Assembly: GCA_902493375.1 (NCBI GenBank)
Contig: CABUPH010000001.1
Span: 62,001 to 126,000 of the forward strand
Direction of reading: 5' to 3'
Length of the DNA stretch: 64,000 nucleotides
DNA from: an uncultured Collinsella sp.
GTDB lineage: Bacteria > Actinomycetota > Coriobacteriia > Coriobacteriales > Coriobacteriaceae
In this document: piece by piece, positions 62,327 to 64,000 of the stretch
Layout: the number at the start of each line of letters is the position of its first letter
Numbering within the stretch: position 1 is the first letter of the stretch
The notes under the pieces: generated by a model
What the model saw: only the letters and a program-made list of their open reading frames with translations
The model's database searches: none
Told to the model about the DNA's origin: nothing
Position numbers and translations under genes: made by a program

Positions 62327-62359
62327 AAGGGCGGCCGAGAACGCATCTCGGCCGCCCTT
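62327..62359 (-). terminator. Terminator of the membrane protein gene
   Basis: AAGGGCGGCCGAGA and TCTCGGCCGCCCTT, a perfect 14-bp stem with a 5-base loop; on the minus strand TTTGTTTGTTG follows. Confidence 0.85.
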
Positions 62360-62393
62360 CTTACGGTTGGTTTTCCAAGGATCGCTTTGCCGC

Positions 62394-63416
62394 CTACTCG
62401 GACTGTCCGCCCTTTTTGGCGTGCTTGGACGGAGCACTCAGAAAGCGGCCCGTCAAATAGTTCGCTGGGCCGGAAATATCAATCCCCAGTAGCGTGTGTC
62501 CCAGCCACAGAAACGCCGCGAGCACCAGCAGCGGGATAACGCACGAGGTCACGATCATCACAATGACGCCTTCGATGAGATCGGTCACTTGCTGCACAAT
62601 TTCATCGGTCATCTGCTTGGCGCCGCTGGTCACCGACTTAACAAGGCTCGATGCCCCATCAGTCAACTGCTCAAGTACGTTTTTGGACTCCGTGGTCTCG
62701 GATTTATTCTTGTTCGATTTTGAGCTGGTCTCGGCTGACTTGTCCGTGGTGTCGGCCGCGTCCGCAGCCTTTTGCTCAGCTTGCTCAATACTTACGCGAT
62801 ACGTTTCATCGACCTTCTGCGACACCCATACGCTCGCGGGCACGAGCGCCATGCCGATCACGGCAACCACCAGCACGCGCGTCGCCACACGGCGCAGGAC
62901 AGCGCTCGTGCTCCAGCGCCCGTGAATGCCGAGCGACACCGCAAAGAGCACCAACGCAAACGGGATTAAGATGCCCAGGCCAACCGACCACAAAATAGTT
63001 AGCAGGTATTTCTCTAGGTAGAGCACGGCAAGCACGATGCCCAGGTTACCCGAAAGCTGCGCGAGCTGCTCGGCAACCGGCGTTCCCGTATCACCAGGCA
63101 GCGCGGTAATGCCCGCAGACAGCGCCACGCACGAGGTCGTGAGTGCCAAAACGTTGCCCTTCTTTTGATCGATAACCTCGATGGTGGAGTCCCAAGTCTT
63201 GGTATCGGCGAAATGCGGACGAGCTACAAAGCCCGACAGCAGCGCCAGCACCACGAGCGCAACGATAAAGCCAATCTGCAGCTTTTTGTTTGCGCACACG
63301 ACATCGGACAGACTGGGCTGCAGCTCGGTTACCGTCGTGTGCTCGGTTATCTGGACAGGACGCCCATGAGCCATCTCGTGCGCGCCTCTTTTTTGTATTG
63401 ACCCGTTATCCGGCAT
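62394..63416 (-). CDS. Multi-pass membrane protein of unknown function
   Basis: 340 residues. Four to five hydrophobic spans (about 47-67, 130-160, 165-190, 200-220 and 285-310) are interrupted by an outside region (~70-125) and a long Lys/Ser/Glu linker (~225-265, KSAETSSKSNKNKSETTESK). No motif of a transporter or enzyme is visible. The start at 63416 follows GAGGAGG. It lies between the PTS IIA gene and lacA but has its own strong terminator, so it need not belong to the lac operon. Confidence 0.7.
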   Translation of the reverse strand: MPDNGSIQKRGAHEMAHGRPVQITEHTTVTELQPSLSDVVCANKKLQIGFIVALVVLALLSGFVARPHFADTKTWDSTIEVIDQKKGNVLALTTSCVALSAGITALPGDTGTPVAEQLAQLSGNLGIVLAVLYLEKYLLTILWSVGLGILIPFALVLFAVSLGIHGRWSTSAVLRRVATRVLVVAVIGMALVPASVWVSQKVDETYRVSIEQAEQKAADAADTTDKSAETSSKSNKNKSETTESKNVLEQLTDGASSLVKSVTSGAKQMTDEIVQQVTDLIEGVIVMIVTSCVIPLLVLAAFLWLGHTLLGIDISGPANYLTGRFLSAPSKHAKKGGQSE

Positions 63417-63509
63417 TTGGATACCTCCTCAGTCCGGCGTTTAATGCGAAAGGAAGTATACCCACCGAGCAAAAATCGAACGGGAGGACGAACGGAGCGC
63501 ACCAAGACT

Positions 63510-63550
63510 GTCCCCAATGACTAGTCGTTTAAGAACGTCCCCAATGACTA
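63510..63550 (+). repeat. Two tandem GTCCCCAATGACTA repeats
   Basis: Exact 14-mers at 63510-63523 and 63537-63550, in the gap between the membrane protein and PTS IIA genes. A related GTCCACAATGAGT occurs at ~23541. Confidence 0.6.
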
Positions 63551-63581
63551 TCTCGGGATGAGTTGCGGGGAGGAGGACAGA

Positions 63582-63614
63582 AAAAGCCCTGCCGCGGGTT
63601 TGCGGCAGGGCTTT
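63582..63614 (-). terminator. Terminator of the PTS IIA gene
   Basis: AAAAGCCCTGCCGC and GCGGCAGGGCTTTT arms with a short GGGTT-type loop, 29 bases past the stop on the minus strand. Confidence 0.9.
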
Positions 63615-63642
63615 TGGAAGGGGACTTGGTTGTGAGGGCTCG

Positions 63643-63981
63643 TTAGGCGAGCTTGGCCTCGAGCTCGGCGATGCGCTTGTAGGCATCGATGGTAAAGCGG
63701 GTCTGCTTCTCCAGGATCATAGTGGTCATGAGGGTGTCCTGAGCGTGAGCCATGATGAAGGTCATTTCCATCTCGCCACCGCCGGCCTCCTGCGAAAGCA
63801 GTTTGGTCTGCGTGTCGTGGGCACCGATGAGCGCATCGCTGGCATCCTTGTGCAGCTGCTCGGCCTTCTCAAAGTCACCCTCGCGAGCAGCATCGAGCGC
63901 TGCAAGCAGATCGGTCTGGGCGTCACCTGCGTATGCGACGATCTCGAATCCAACCATCGAGATTTCTTCTTTGGTTGCCAT
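63643..63981 (-). CDS. PTS lactose/cellobiose-type EIIA
   Basis: 112 residues, all-helical, of the LacF/ChbA family. The phosphorylated histidine is His79 in FIMAHAQDTLM, with Asp82 as the metal ligand of the trimer. GFEIVAYAGDAQTDLLAALDAAREGDF is the first helix pair. It passes phosphate from HPr to a IIB of the lactose/chitobiose class, which is not in the window. Near lacA-C it probably serves lactose or galactose uptake as LacF. The ribosome site AAAGGAA lies just upstream. Confidence 0.9.
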   Translation of the reverse strand: MATKEEISMVGFEIVAYAGDAQTDLLAALDAAREGDFEKAEQLHKDASDALIGAHDTQTKLLSQEAGGGEMEMTFIMAHAQDTLMTTMILEKQTRFTIDAYKRIAELEAKLA

Positions 63982-64000
63982 GTTGCGTTCCTTTCACATA

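Overview
This looks like one chromosomal segment of a GC-rich, fermentative, Gram-positive anaerobe. It most resembles a gut Coriobacteriia genome of the Collinsella type. That placement is inferred from GC-rich codon use, the mix of actinobacterial- and Firmicutes-like genes, fermentation through pyruvate formate-lyase, PTS-based sugar uptake and the absence of any respiratory operon; no rRNA or tRNA gene is present to confirm it.

Layout. 1-5.4 kb: an ECF-type uptake system built from two fused proteins (S component-ATPase, then ATPase-T component), an amide hydrolase and a 6-phosphofructokinase. 5.4-12 kb: two copies of a ~325 bp non-coding repeat, a membrane-anchored XRE regulator and a large FtsX-type ABC exporter. 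12-14.8 kb: a GyrI-like protein behind a LexA-type box, a ClC transporter and Ogt. 15-20.5 kb: the aspartate-family genes asd, lysC, thrC and thrB. 20.7-25.5 kb: ysxC, a nucleosidase, a serine hydrolase, pflA and a DegV protein. 25.7-31.4 kb: a sucrose/fructoside locus (two GH32 proteins, a PTS EIIBC and a LacI regulator with clear operators). 31.6-34 kb: pyruvate formate-lyase split into a catalytic protein and a separate 83-residue glycyl-radical protein. 34.5-41.4 kb: a KDG-type permease, an SDR and a MarR-controlled heterodimeric ABC exporter. 42-47.3 kb: DAHP synthase, a BceAB-like pair and a MutT-Vsr fusion. 48-55.6 kb: a class II aldolase, DeoR and LacI regulators, a flavodiiron protein and the Leloir genes galK-galT. 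55.7-58.8 kb: an accessory island with a DUF4143 ATPase and an IS110/IS1111-type element. 59-64 kb: the tagatose-6-phosphate genes lacC, lacX, lacB and lacA, a membrane protein and a PTS lactose-type IIA.

Metabolically, galactose can be followed down two routes: Leloir (galK, galT) and tagatose-6-phosphate (LacAB, LacC and the 48 kb aldolase). Sucrose enters by the PTS and is cleaved by GH32 enzymes. Both feed phosphofructokinase/aldolase and then the split PFL with its activase.

The most unusual content is between genes. Several families of large imperfect palindromes sit just behind stop codons. Family A has five copies (5.5, 15.1, 20.6, 31.6 and 47.9 kb). Each has long outer arms that differ in sequence between copies but stay self-complementary, around invariant internal motifs (CGTCCTCG and CTGCGGA), always in the same orientation relative to the gene whose 3' end it follows. 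Family F (43.1 and 58.9 kb) has the same design with different motifs. Family B (5.6 and 7.9 kb) shows a compensatory base change in a long stem and no codon-position bias. These may be undescribed structured 3'-end RNA or DNA elements.
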